From Pseudomonas gingeri (lineage in GTDB: Bacteria; Pseudomonadota; Gammaproteobacteria; Pseudomonadales; Pseudomonadaceae), in contig NZ_JACAOS010000018.1 of NCBI RefSeq assembly GCF_013386165.1, positions 347,382-411,381 on the forward strand: 64,000 bases of DNA, in the 5' to 3' direction. The translations under genes were made by a program, and so were the position numbers. Of this stretch, positions 34,583 to 42,835 are shown piece after piece. Under the pieces are notes generated by a model, which saw nothing but the letters and a program-made list of their open reading frames with translations, made no database searches and was not told the DNA's origin. Position 1 is the stretch's first letter, and every line of letters begins with the position of its first letter.

Positions 34583-37534
34583 TCAGGCCTCCAGTCCGGC
34601 CTTTTCCAGCAGCGACGCGGCATCCACCGTGTCGATCTGCTGGGGCAGGACGTGTTGTCGGGCGTACTCCAAGTAGATTTCCTCGCGGATAAACAGCTGG
34701 AACAGTTCCGGATCGATATGGGCGTCGCGGCACATGCCAGCCATGATGCCCAGCGCTTCGCTCAGGGTCTTGCCCTTTTTGTACGGGCGATCGGCAGCAG
34801 TCAGGGCCTCGAAGATATCGGCAATCGCCATCATCCGCGCCGGCAGGCTCATCTCTTCGCGCTTCAGGCGCTTGGGGTAACCGGTACCGTCCATTTTCTC
34901 GTGGTGACCGCCGGCGATCTCCGGCACGTTGGCCAGGTGCCCGGGAAACGGCAGTTGATCGAGCATCAGGATGGTTTGCACCATGTGATGGTTGATGATG
35001 TAGCGTTCTTCGCGGGTCAGTGTCCCGCGGGTAATGCCCAGGTTGTACAACTCGCCCCGGTTGAACTTGTAGGGCGGCACGTCCAGCTGAAAACCCCAGC
35101 GGTTGTCGGCGGGGATCAGTTCTGCTGCGTTACGTTCGAACAGGTGCTCGGGCTTGTCCGCCAGAAGCCTTTCAATGGCCGGCAGGGGCGAAGCCGGTTG
35201 GCGTTCCTGGCGATGGTTTTCCTCCCAGGAAACCCCGAGGCGGTCATCCAGGGTTCGGGTCCAGGTGCGTTGGGCAATGTGCCGCAGGCGATCAAGGTCG
35301 GCGTCGGCCATGGCTTCGCTGCCAAGGTTGCAGCGGGCGACAAAGGCAAAGTCCTCATCCAGGGCCGCAAGGCTGGCGTCACGCACCCGGCTCAAGGCCG
35401 GTTCGTCGCCACCCTGTGCCAGTCCTTGCCAATAGTCGACCCAGGCATCGCGCTTGAGCACTTCAAAGCGGGTGCGTATTTCGTGAATGCGGTCGTACAG
35501 GGTTTCCAGCTTGGTGGCCTTGTCGACCACGTATTCGGGGGTGGTGACCTTGCCGCAGTCATGCAGCCAGGCGGCGACGTGCAGCGCCTCCCATTCGTCT
35601 TCGGTGGGTTGGTAGCCCTTGAACGCCGGTGCCTGGCTGGCGGCGGCGGCCTCGGCGATCATCAGCGTCAGCACCGGCACACGTTGGCAGTGGCCGCCGG
35701 TGTAAGGACTCTTGGCATCGATGGCACCGGCCAATAACTGGATGAAGGCGTCCAGCAGTTGCTTTTGTCGGGCTTGCAGGCGCTGGCTCTCGATACAGGC
35801 GGCCGCGGTGCCGGAAATAGCGCTGATAAAGGCGATGCGGTCCGGCTGCAGGTTCTCCATATCGGCCTCGGTGCCGCTGTCGGGCAGCAGCAGGGCGAGT
35901 ACGCCGACGGTTTCGCCGTGGCGGTTGTGCAGGCGGATACCGATCAGGTGAATCCGTGGACTCTCCAGGGCGAGCATCACTTTTTGCAGGTCGGCCGCCT
36001 GCTCGAAGCCGAGGGTGGCGACCACGTTATCCTGCTGGTCAAGGGTCTTGAGCCAGTCCGGGCGCTGTTCGTCAGCCTCGGTGGCGCTGTGGATATCGAA
36101 GTGCCGGGGATCGTGAGGGACGCCATCGATGATCAGGGCATGGGCTTCCAACTGGCGGCTATCGTTGTCCAGCAGGTAGATCAGGCCGGCCCGGGCCTGG
36201 GCGATTTTCAGCGTTTCCTCCAGCACCCGCTGCAACAGCGGATCGAAGCGGGTTTGCGCCGAAAGGCTGGAGGCGATTTCGAAGAAGCTCGCCAGGGTCT
36301 GTTTCATGCGGGTCATCGAGGTCGCCAGCCGGTCGACTTCCAGCACCGGAGAGCGCGGTGTCTGCGGGTGGTTGAAGTTGAAGCTGCGAATCGCATCGGC
36401 CTCCTGCACCAGGGCGTGCAACGGCTTGACCAACAGTCTGGACGTCAGCCAGCCCAGGGGCAGGCACAGCAGCAGGGTCGCCAGGGTGATCAGCGCGCCT
36501 TGCCAGCGGATCCGGTAGGCGTCCGCCAGAAGTTCGTCTTCCGGCACCAGCAGGGCCAGTTGCAGGCCTTTTGGACCGCCTTCGGCGAGTTGCGTACGGG
36601 CGACTATCCATTGCCGGTTCGCGCTGCTCAGGTGATGCTCGGTGCTGCTGTCCGGCTCCATGAAGCGCCGCAGGATCGGGCTCAGGTCCTGGACCCGGGG
36701 CAGGCGTGCGTCGCTGCTGTTGCCGACCAGTCGGGCGTAGTCGGGGTAGGCCACGGCATTGGCATTTTCATCGAACAGGACGATTTCAGTCGAAGGCGTG
36801 ACCTTGTGTCTGTCCAGGGTCGCGGAAAGGTCCGCCAGGGTCAGGTCGGCGGCGATCACCACGTTCGCGCTGCTGCGCCGGGCGAGGGTGGTGCCGACAT
36901 TGTGGGTGGAGAAAAACAGGTAGGGCGCGGTGGTGATCTGGTCGCTGCCATTCAGGGCGGTGTTGAACCAGGAGCGCACGCGGGGATCGTAGGCTTCGCG
37001 ATGATTGTCCTGGCGGCTGATCAGTTGCAAGGCCGCGTCGTAGAACAGCGATTCGGATTTGACCGCTTGGCTCCCGGGCTCACGCTCGATGCTCCAGACC
37101 TGGAAGGCGGCATTCTCCGGCGCCTTGAAATAGGCGCGCAGGGCGCTGTCGCGCAGCGGCCGGACCATGAAGAAGTCGCCATCGGCATAACCGAGGTAAA
37201 GCGAGGCCAGGTTCGGGTTGTCGTTCAGGGCCTGGGTAAAGGGCTTGAGCAGTGCCAGCCGTTGCTCGAGTGCCAGGGCCTGGGTGCGTTCGTCGATGGC
37301 CAGCAGGCTCAGCAGATGGCGAATCGGCTGGTAGGTGTTCTGCAGATCAAGCTGCACATCGTCCCGGACCCTGCCGAAGAGCTTTTCGCTGCTGGAAAGA
37401 ATGATCTGGGTGGTTTGCCGATAGTTGAACAGCCCCAGCAGGGTCCCGGTCAACAGCAGCAGGCAGGTGAACAGGATGCTGATGTGCACGTGCAGCGCCA
37501 GCCGGCGTCTTTCGCGTTGCATGGGACGGGGCAT
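34583..37534 (-). CDS. Membrane HD-GYP protein with Cache-like sensor, HAMP and GAF domains
   Basis: Large 983-aa signalling protein, probably a c-di-GMP phosphodiesterase. Order: TM1 (about residues 15-35), long periplasmic Cache-like sensor (36-345), TM2 (about 347-370), HAMP, GAF-like domain (about 430-585), HD-GYP (about 600-970). Catalytic landmarks: WLHDCGKVTTPE (about 655-667) and GGHHEKMDGTGYP (about 870-882), then ADIFEALTAADRPYK. Between these lie insertions, making the HD-GYP domain longer than usual. ATG with AGGGAG upstream. Lies next to a Bvg/Roc-type kinase on the same strand. Confidence 0.85.
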   Translation of the reverse strand: MPRPMQRERRRLALHVHISILFTCLLLLTGTLLGLFNYRQTTQIILSSSEKLFGRVRDDVQLDLQNTYQPIRHLLSLLAIDERTQALALEQRLALLKPFTQALNDNPNLASLYLGYADGDFFMVRPLRDSALRAYFKAPENAAFQVWSIEREPGSQAVKSESLFYDAALQLISRQDNHREAYDPRVRSWFNTALNGSDQITTAPYLFFSTHNVGTTLARRSSANVVIAADLTLADLSATLDRHKVTPSTEIVLFDENANAVAYPDYARLVGNSSDARLPRVQDLSPILRRFMEPDSSTEHHLSSANRQWIVARTQLAEGGPKGLQLALLVPEDELLADAYRIRWQGALITLATLLLCLPLGWLTSRLLVKPLHALVQEADAIRSFNFNHPQTPRSPVLEVDRLATSMTRMKQTLASFFEIASSLSAQTRFDPLLQRVLEETLKIAQARAGLIYLLDNDSRQLEAHALIIDGVPHDPRHFDIHSATEADEQRPDWLKTLDQQDNVVATLGFEQAADLQKVMLALESPRIHLIGIRLHNRHGETVGVLALLLPDSGTEADMENLQPDRIAFISAISGTAAACIESQRLQARQKQLLDAFIQLLAGAIDAKSPYTGGHCQRVPVLTLMIAEAAAASQAPAFKGYQPTEDEWEALHVAAWLHDCGKVTTPEYVVDKATKLETLYDRIHEIRTRFEVLKRDAWVDYWQGLAQGGDEPALSRVRDASLAALDEDFAFVARCNLGSEAMADADLDRLRHIAQRTWTRTLDDRLGVSWEENHRQERQPASPLPAIERLLADKPEHLFERNAAELIPADNRWGFQLDVPPYKFNRGELYNLGITRGTLTREERYIINHHMVQTILMLDQLPFPGHLANVPEIAGGHHEKMDGTGYPKRLKREEMSLPARMMAIADIFEALTAADRPYKKGKTLSEALGIMAGMCRDAHIDPELFQLFIREEIYLEYARQHVLPQQIDTVDAASLLEKAGLEA

Positions 37535-37594
37535 CGCTGATCTCCCTGGGTGATGGGGCCGTGCTCAGCGCCCAAGGATAGCCAATGTCCACGG

Positions 37595-40500
37595 TCAGGT
37601 GGGGGCTTGGCCGGGCATTTTTTCAGGTGCTGGGCCGGTGTGCTCGCGCAAGGCCATTTCGAGTTCGAGCAAGGCATGGGTGATCGCCTGTCGGGCGGCT
37701 TCGATTTGCGCCGTCGGAGCTTCCTCCTGGCAGTGTTTTTCCAGGGTTTCGCAGTGCTCCACCAACGCGCCTGCCTGGGCGATTCGCGCCGCGCCCTTGA
37801 TCTTGTGGGCCATGTCGATCAGGGCGATCCGGTCGCCGTTGACGGGCAGTCCGAGCAGTTCTGCGCGGTCGGCCTGGCAACTGCTCAGCAGTTCGTCGAT
37901 CAGGCGGCGCATCAGCAGCGGCTCGCCGCCGGTCAGGGCGTGCAGGCCGTCGAGGTTGAAGGCGGTCTGGCGTGGACGCGGGGTGACGTCGGCGAGCTTC
38001 TGGTTGAGGGTGGTCAGGCTGATGGGTTTGAACAGGCAGTCGTCCATGCCGGCTTCCTTGCAACGGGTGCGTTCTTCGGGCTGGGCGTTGGCGGTGAAGC
38101 CGAACACCGCGCAGGCGGGGAGATCGTGACGGGCTTCATGTTCGCGCAGGCGCCGGGTCATTTCGTAGCCGTTCAGGACCGGCATGTTGCAGTCGACGAT
38201 TACCAGGTCGAAGTGTCCGTCTTTCCAGGCCTGCAAGCCGGTTGCGCCGTTCTGCGCGGTGGTGAAGGCGTGGCCGAGAAAGCCCAGTTGCTGGCACATC
38301 AACAGCCGATTGGCCGGGTGGTCGTCCACCACCAGGACATTCAGGACCTGTAGCGTCGGAGCCAGTTCCGGGGCGCGCTGGGCGACGCCTTGAGCCGCTT
38401 CGAGGCTGTCCAGTTCGAGGGTCACCAGCACGCGGGTGCCTTCGCCGGGTTGGCTGGACAGGCTCAGGGTGCCGCCCATCATTTCGCACAGGCTGCGACA
38501 GATCACCAGGCCCAGGCCGGCGCCGCTACGGGCCAGGTGCCCGGAGTTGTCGGCCTGCACAAAGGGTTCGAACAGCCGGGCCTGATCGGCGGCGCTGATG
38601 CCGATGCCGCTGTCCTGGACGCTGAGGGTCATGTGGGTCCGTTGCGCGTCGGCGGCGGGCTGCATCAGCAGCGAGATGGTGACCTGGCCCTGCTCGGTGA
38701 ACTTGATGGCGTTGCTGATCAGGTTGGACAGGATCTGCTTGAAGCGCAACGGGTCGATCAGGATGTCGCCGGCGTCCTGTCGCTCGGGCAACTGCACCAC
38801 CAGGTCCAATTGCTTCTGCCGTGCCAGGCCGTCGAAGACCCGGACCACCGACTCCACCAGTTCGCTGAGGTTGACCCGTTCGGGGGACAGGCTCAGGCGG
38901 CCCGATTCGATGCGGGCGATATCGAGGATATCGCCGATCAGTTCCAGCAGGTCCTTGGCCGAGTTGTAGGCGACTTCGATGGCCGGGCGATCCAGATGGC
39001 CCTGGTCGGCGCGCTTGAGGGTCAGTTCGAGCATGCCGATCACCGCATTCATCGGCGTACGGATTTCATGGCTCATGGTTGCCAGGAAGGTGCTTTTGGC
39101 GCGGTTGGCGCTGTCGGCCTGATCCTTGGCGGCGCGCAGTTCTTCGAAGAGTTCGCGGCGTTCGCTGATGTCGATCCAGCCGCCGATGATGCCTTGCACC
39201 TCACCCAGGGAATTACGGTAGGGCAGGATCCAGTGATAGATGGTCATCCTGCGGTCACCGATATGCAGGGTGCGGTCGCAGATCTGCGCCGTGCCTTCGT
39301 CCATCACCCGCTGGTAGTCGGCCTGGTATTCCCGGGCCTCGAAGGCGTTGCCCTGGTAGGCGTCCATGACCCGCTTGCCGATGACGTCCTCAAGCTTGGT
39401 CGAGAAGGCTTGCAGGTAGCTGTCGTTGCAGGTCTGCAACAGGCCTTCGCGGTCACGCACATAGATCGGGTGCGGGGTGCCGTTGACCAGCGCGCGCATG
39501 AACTCGAACTGGTCGCTCAGGGCCCGCTCGGCCAGTTGTCGTTGGCGGATCTGCCGGCGCATGTAGGCGTTCCAGCCGAGGGAGAGCAGCAGCAGCGCGC
39601 CGGCGCCCATGACGATCTGCAGGATCAGCCGGTGGTAGTTGCGCCAGTAGCTGTCGGACGACGGGGTGTAGCCGCGCCAGCGACTGTTGATGATGCCCAG
39701 TTCGTCCGGGGCGATGCTCAGCAGCGCCTTGTCGAGAATCGAGCTCAGCTCCGTGGCGCCGCGGGCGGTGGCGAGGGCGAAGATCGCCTGTTGGGTGCCG
39801 ATGGTCGCGCTGATCTGCAGCTTGTCGTCGAACGTCTGCGAGGCGATCAGGTAGTTGGCAATCACCAGCGAGCTGACCGCGCCTTCCGCCTGGCCCTGGG
39901 CGAGCAGTTCGACCGCCTTGAGGCTGTCGTCGGTTTCAATCAGCTTGATTTGCGGGAAGTCCCTGCGCAGGTAGTCGATCAACGGGTTGCCGCGGATAAC
40001 CGCCAGGCGCCGGCCTTGCATCTGATCGAGGTTGTTGGCGCTGTCGCGGCCCTTGGCCGTCAGCAGCACGAACGAGTTTTCCATGTAGGGCCGGCTGAAA
40101 TGCAGGGCGTCCTCGCGCTCATTGGTCGGGGCGACGGCGGCGATGATATCGGCCTGGTGATTTTTCACCCGATTGATCATGTCGTCCAGGCTGCGCGAGC
40201 GCTGTACTTCGAAATGCAGGCCAGTGCGCAGGCGGATCAGTTCCAGCAGGTCGGCGGTGACACCGCGAAAGTTGTTGTCGGCGTCAAAGAAGGTGATGGG
40301 CGCCAGGGCTTCGTTGACCACCACGCGGACCACCGGGTGCTCCTTGAGCCAGCGTTCTTCGCGTGCGGTCAGTTGCAGCTTGTGGTCGGTCAGCAGGATG
40401 TCGCTGCCGGCACTCCAGCGGTGGGCGATATTCTCGCGCTCGCTGGTGGGGATCGCCTTGAGGGTCGCGTTGACGGCGCCCAGCAGGGCGACATTGTCGC

Positions 40501-41254
40501 CGCGCACGGCAAAGCTGAAGCCATAGGCCTCGTGCTTGCCGAAATTGGCCATTTTCACATTGCGCAAATAGCCCTTGTTGATCAGGTAGTGGGTCGAGAT
40601 GGTGTCGCCGAGGAAGACGTCGGCCTGGTCGAATGCCACGGCGTTGAGGGCGTTCAGGTAGGAAGGGTAGAACTGCAGCGTGGCGTTGGGGTAAAGGCTC
40701 TTGATTTCGTCCAGTGGCAGGTAGTGGTAAACCATGCTCAGGCGCATCCCCGCGAGGCCATCGTTGAGGGCGCGGGTTTCGTCTTCACGGGTGACCAGCA
40801 CCGGCTGGTCGATGGCGTAGGGGGTCGAGAGCGCGATGTGCGTGTTCTCGGCCTCGAAGCCGTTGGCGCTGCCGAGCAGGTCGATCCGGCCCTGCTCGAG
40901 GGCTTCGATGGCGGCCTCCCGGGTGGCGAAGCTCTGCACCTTGATGGACAAGCCCAGGGCCCTGCCGAGAATGCCGGCGTAGTCGGCGGTGATGCCTTCA
41001 TAGTCACGCCCGCTGACGGTCATGTCGAAAGGCGGGTAGTCCGGGGCGGAGGTGCCGAGCACCAGCTCACGCTTGTCCTGGACCCAGCGCCGCTGTTCCT
41101 TGTCCAGCGCGACCTCCATGTGGCTGGTGCTTGAGCGGCTGAGGAGTGAGAAGTAGGTGACACTGGGGGTCTCTGCAAGCGCTGACAGGCACAGGCACAA
41201 GCCTGTGATCACCATCAGATAGTCCTTTATGCGCATGGGCATTGGTTTTCTCAC
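37595..41254 (-). CDS. BvgS/RocS1-like unorthodox hybrid sensor kinase
   Basis: 1219-aa phosphorelay kinase. Signal peptide (about residues 8-27), two periplasmic SBP_bac_3 (Venus-flytrap) domains (about 60-280 and 305-530), TM (about 546-568), PAS (about 585-705), HisKA with MSHEIRTPMNAVIGM (His about 728), HATPase (about 830-950), receiver with IVDCNMPVLNGYE (Asp about 1018) and C-terminal HPt with MAHKIKGAARI (His about 1147). Same architecture as BvgS, EvgS and P. aeruginosa RocS1. The GTG start overlaps the regulator's stop codon by 4 bp (GTGA), showing coupling; ATG codons at 41242 and 41236 are alternatives. Confidence 0.9.
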   Translation of the reverse strand: MRKPMPMRIKDYLMVITGLCLCLSALAETPSVTYFSLLSRSSTSHMEVALDKEQRRWVQDKRELVLGTSAPDYPPFDMTVSGRDYEGITADYAGILGRALGLSIKVQSFATREAAIEALEQGRIDLLGSANGFEAENTHIALSTPYAIDQPVLVTREDETRALNDGLAGMRLSMVYHYLPLDEIKSLYPNATLQFYPSYLNALNAVAFDQADVFLGDTISTHYLINKGYLRNVKMANFGKHEAYGFSFAVRGDNVALLGAVNATLKAIPTSERENIAHRWSAGSDILLTDHKLQLTAREERWLKEHPVVRVVVNEALAPITFFDADNNFRGVTADLLELIRLRTGLHFEVQRSRSLDDMINRVKNHQADIIAAVAPTNEREDALHFSRPYMENSFVLLTAKGRDSANNLDQMQGRRLAVIRGNPLIDYLRRDFPQIKLIETDDSLKAVELLAQGQAEGAVSSLVIANYLIASQTFDDKLQISATIGTQQAIFALATARGATELSSILDKALLSIAPDELGIINSRWRGYTPSSDSYWRNYHRLILQIVMGAGALLLLSLGWNAYMRRQIRQRQLAERALSDQFEFMRALVNGTPHPIYVRDREGLLQTCNDSYLQAFSTKLEDVIGKRVMDAYQGNAFEAREYQADYQRVMDEGTAQICDRTLHIGDRRMTIYHWILPYRNSLGEVQGIIGGWIDISERRELFEELRAAKDQADSANRAKSTFLATMSHEIRTPMNAVIGMLELTLKRADQGHLDRPAIEVAYNSAKDLLELIGDILDIARIESGRLSLSPERVNLSELVESVVRVFDGLARQKQLDLVVQLPERQDAGDILIDPLRFKQILSNLISNAIKFTEQGQVTISLLMQPAADAQRTHMTLSVQDSGIGISAADQARLFEPFVQADNSGHLARSGAGLGLVICRSLCEMMGGTLSLSSQPGEGTRVLVTLELDSLEAAQGVAQRAPELAPTLQVLNVLVVDDHPANRLLMCQQLGFLGHAFTTAQNGATGLQAWKDGHFDLVIVDCNMPVLNGYEMTRRLREHEARHDLPACAVFGFTANAQPEERTRCKEAGMDDCLFKPISLTTLNQKLADVTPRPRQTAFNLDGLHALTGGEPLLMRRLIDELLSSCQADRAELLGLPVNGDRIALIDMAHKIKGAARIAQAGALVEHCETLEKHCQEEAPTAQIEAARQAITHALLELEMALREHTGPAPEKMPGQAPT

Positions 41255-41880
41255 ACTACCGCGTTGCGTTTGGCCATCTCGATAAGCTCTACCAAGGATT
41301 TGGCTTTCAGTTTTTGCATGAGTCTTTTCTTGTAGGTACTGACGGTCTTGTTACTCAGAAACATACCCTTGGCGATTTCCTTATTGGTCCGACCCTGGGC
41401 AAACAATTGCAGGACCATCAGTTCCCGATCATTGACGAGTTTGAATAGTTCGATCTCCGGGTTTTCCGGCCCTTCTTTTCGTGCACCGATCAACGCCTGG
41501 CTCGGGAAGTAATTATAGCCGGACAGCACCGCCTTGATCGCACTCAGGAGTTCGCTCAAGTCTTCGGCCTTGCAGACATAACCCGAGGCTCCGGACTGCA
41601 TGCAACGCATGGCGAACAGGTTGGGCGTCTGGGCGGTCAGCACCAGGGTCTTGAGGGGCGAGTTCATGGCATTGAAGCGGGCCAGCACCTCCAGGCCGTC
41701 CAGTTTGGGGATACTGATATCGAGGATCACCAGGTCCGGCATACATTCACGGACCATTTGCATCGCGTCGACACCGTTATCGGTTTCCCCGACTATTTCA
41801 TAACAATCCTCTTGTTCCAACAATATCCTGATGGCCAGACGGACAACAGGGTGGTCGTCGACGATAAAAACCGAGTTCAT
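41251..41880 (-). CDS. BvgA/RocA1-like response regulator (NarL/LuxR family)
   Basis: Response regulator of 209 aa, partner of the overlapping hybrid kinase. Receiver: VDDHPVVRLAIRIL, phospho-Asp in LVILDISIPKLDGLEV (D about 54), SGYVCK. C-terminal LuxR HTH: LNDRE-like VNDRELMVLQLFAQGRTNKEIAKGMFLSNKTVSTYKKRL (landmark NKEIAKGMFLSNKTVSTYK, about 170-188). Its upstream region holds an inverted heptad like the Bordetella BvgA site, suggesting autoregulation. Relatives in P. aeruginosa (RocA1) control fimbriae and biofilm maturation. Confidence 0.9.
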   Translation of the reverse strand: MNSVFIVDDHPVVRLAIRILLEQEDCYEIVGETDNGVDAMQMVRECMPDLVILDISIPKLDGLEVLARFNAMNSPLKTLVLTAQTPNLFAMRCMQSGASGYVCKAEDLSELLSAIKAVLSGYNYFPSQALIGARKEGPENPEIELFKLVNDRELMVLQLFAQGRTNKEIAKGMFLSNKTVSTYKKRLMQKLKAKSLVELIEMAKRNAVV

Positions 41881-41971
41881 AATAAGGTCCCATACGAGCT
41901 GCTTGGAAAGCGCGAACCTTAGCTCAGTTGGACAAGCAGGCGCATGAAGGGAAGGCCCTACAGAGGTAGTA

Positions 41972-41985
41972 TAGGAATATTCCTA
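41972..41985. promoter_or_regulatory. BvgA-type inverted heptad site upstream of the regulator gene
   Basis: TAGGAAT-ATTCCTA, a perfect 14-bp palindrome made of two abutting (A/T)TTCCTA heptads, 92 bp upstream of the regulator start. This is the arrangement described for Bordetella BvgA. Confidence 0.6.
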
Positions 41986-42101
41986 CTTTAAATAGGGTTT
42001 CGACTTACGGATGACGCAAGTTTTAAGAGGGAAGAGCTGTTGAGTATTGTGTGGGGTGGTTATACAGAATGGTTAATGCTTTATGGAATCTTATAATCTT
42101 T

Positions 42102-42115
42102 TGGGATATGTCCTA
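42102..42115. promoter_or_regulatory. Weak second heptad pair
   Basis: TGGGATA-TGTCCTA keeps 9 of 14 positions of the palindrome at 41972 and lies 130 bp further upstream; may be a secondary site. Confidence 0.35.
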
Positions 42116-42171
42116 CTTGTGTATAAGCGTGTTTTTGCCATGACAGTCTTGGGGGAACACCCGGTAGATGG

Positions 42172-42594
42172 CTAGGGCTCGGCCGGGCCGCCGGCTTCAT
42201 GGGCGTGACGCTCCAGGCCCAATGCGTGTTGCAGGGCAAGGCCGTTCAGCGGTTTGCTCAGGCAGCCGAGCAAGGGCAGTCGGCGCTCCAGCGCGAGGGC
42301 GCTGAGGGCCGCGAGTTCTTCGCTGCTGAGACTGCTGAGCAGGATCGCCTGCTTGATCATGCCGCTGCGGCAGGCGGTTTCGATCAGGTCCAGCCCCAGT
42401 ACGTCCGGCAGGCACTGGTCGCACAACATCAGGTCGAAGGGCGTGTGTGCCGAATTCAACGCATTCAAGGCTTCCCGGGCGTTGAGTGTCGGTGTCAGGG
42501 CATGGAAGCCGTAGCTGTTGAGCAGGCTCTGGGTGGCGGCCAGTTGAAAGGGGTGATCCTCTACCAGCAACACGCGTAAGTTGTGTTTGGGCAT
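42172..42594 (-). CDS. Stand-alone receiver domain protein, RocR-receiver-like
   Basis: 140-aa protein made only of a CheY-like receiver: LRVLLVEDHPFQLAATQSLL (about residues 6-25), phospho-Asp in FDLMLCDQCLPDVLGLDL (D about 58), ILLSSLSSEELAAL and LGCLSKPLN with the conserved Lys. The SS-E and L-G-x-x-x-KP pattern resembles the receiver of RocR-type regulators, but no EAL domain follows; the gene stops at 42172. It lies upstream of the Bvg/Roc-type pair on the same strand and has a TTTCCTA heptad before it. Likely a phosphorelay sink or competitor. Confidence 0.8.
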   Translation of the reverse strand: MPKHNLRVLLVEDHPFQLAATQSLLNSYGFHALTPTLNAREALNALNSAHTPFDLMLCDQCLPDVLGLDLIETACRSGMIKQAILLSSLSSEELAALSALALERRLPLLGCLSKPLNGLALQHALGLERHAHEAGGPAEP

Positions 42595-42650
42595 GGTGTT
42601 TTCCGGGCGACCTGTCGACTCGGGACAAGGCTACATAGGTAGGCGCTGTG

Positions 42651-42657
42651 TAGGAAA
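42651..42657 (-). promoter_or_regulatory. BvgA-type heptad upstream of the lone receiver gene
   Basis: TAGGAAA on the plus strand, read TTTCCTA on the minus strand, 57 bp upstream of the receiver start and followed by ATATGCC, a poor second half-site. Confidence 0.4.
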
Positions 42658-42803
42658 ATATGCCTGGAATCGGGCGCTTGTTGAATGGCCGGTCAGCTTG
42701 GGTGTGGAAGGCAGACATAAGAGGAAAGCAATTATTTCAGTGGGCCGAAGCCACGATCAATCAGTTCATTCTCTCGCCGGTGTAGGTTTTATCCCGCTAA
42801 ATG

Positions 42804-42826
42804 GCCCGCCCTGATCAGGGGCGGGC
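42804..42826 (-). terminator. Hairpin after dgt
   Basis: GCCCGCCCT-GATC-AGGGGCGGGC imperfect stem 10 bp after the dgt stop; little T-tract follows, so termination is tentative. Confidence 0.45.
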
Positions 42827-42835
42827 GGCAAGATC

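Noticed and set aside
35759..37540. 593-codon open frame antisense to the HD-GYP gene
   Set aside because: No motif or ribosome-binding site; it exactly mirrors the coding gene.
38390..41134. 914-codon open frame antisense to the Bvg/Roc-type kinase gene
   Set aside because: Typical GC-rich shadow of a long gene; composition is Gly/Gln/Val-rich with no domain, whereas the minus-strand product has seven recognisable domains.
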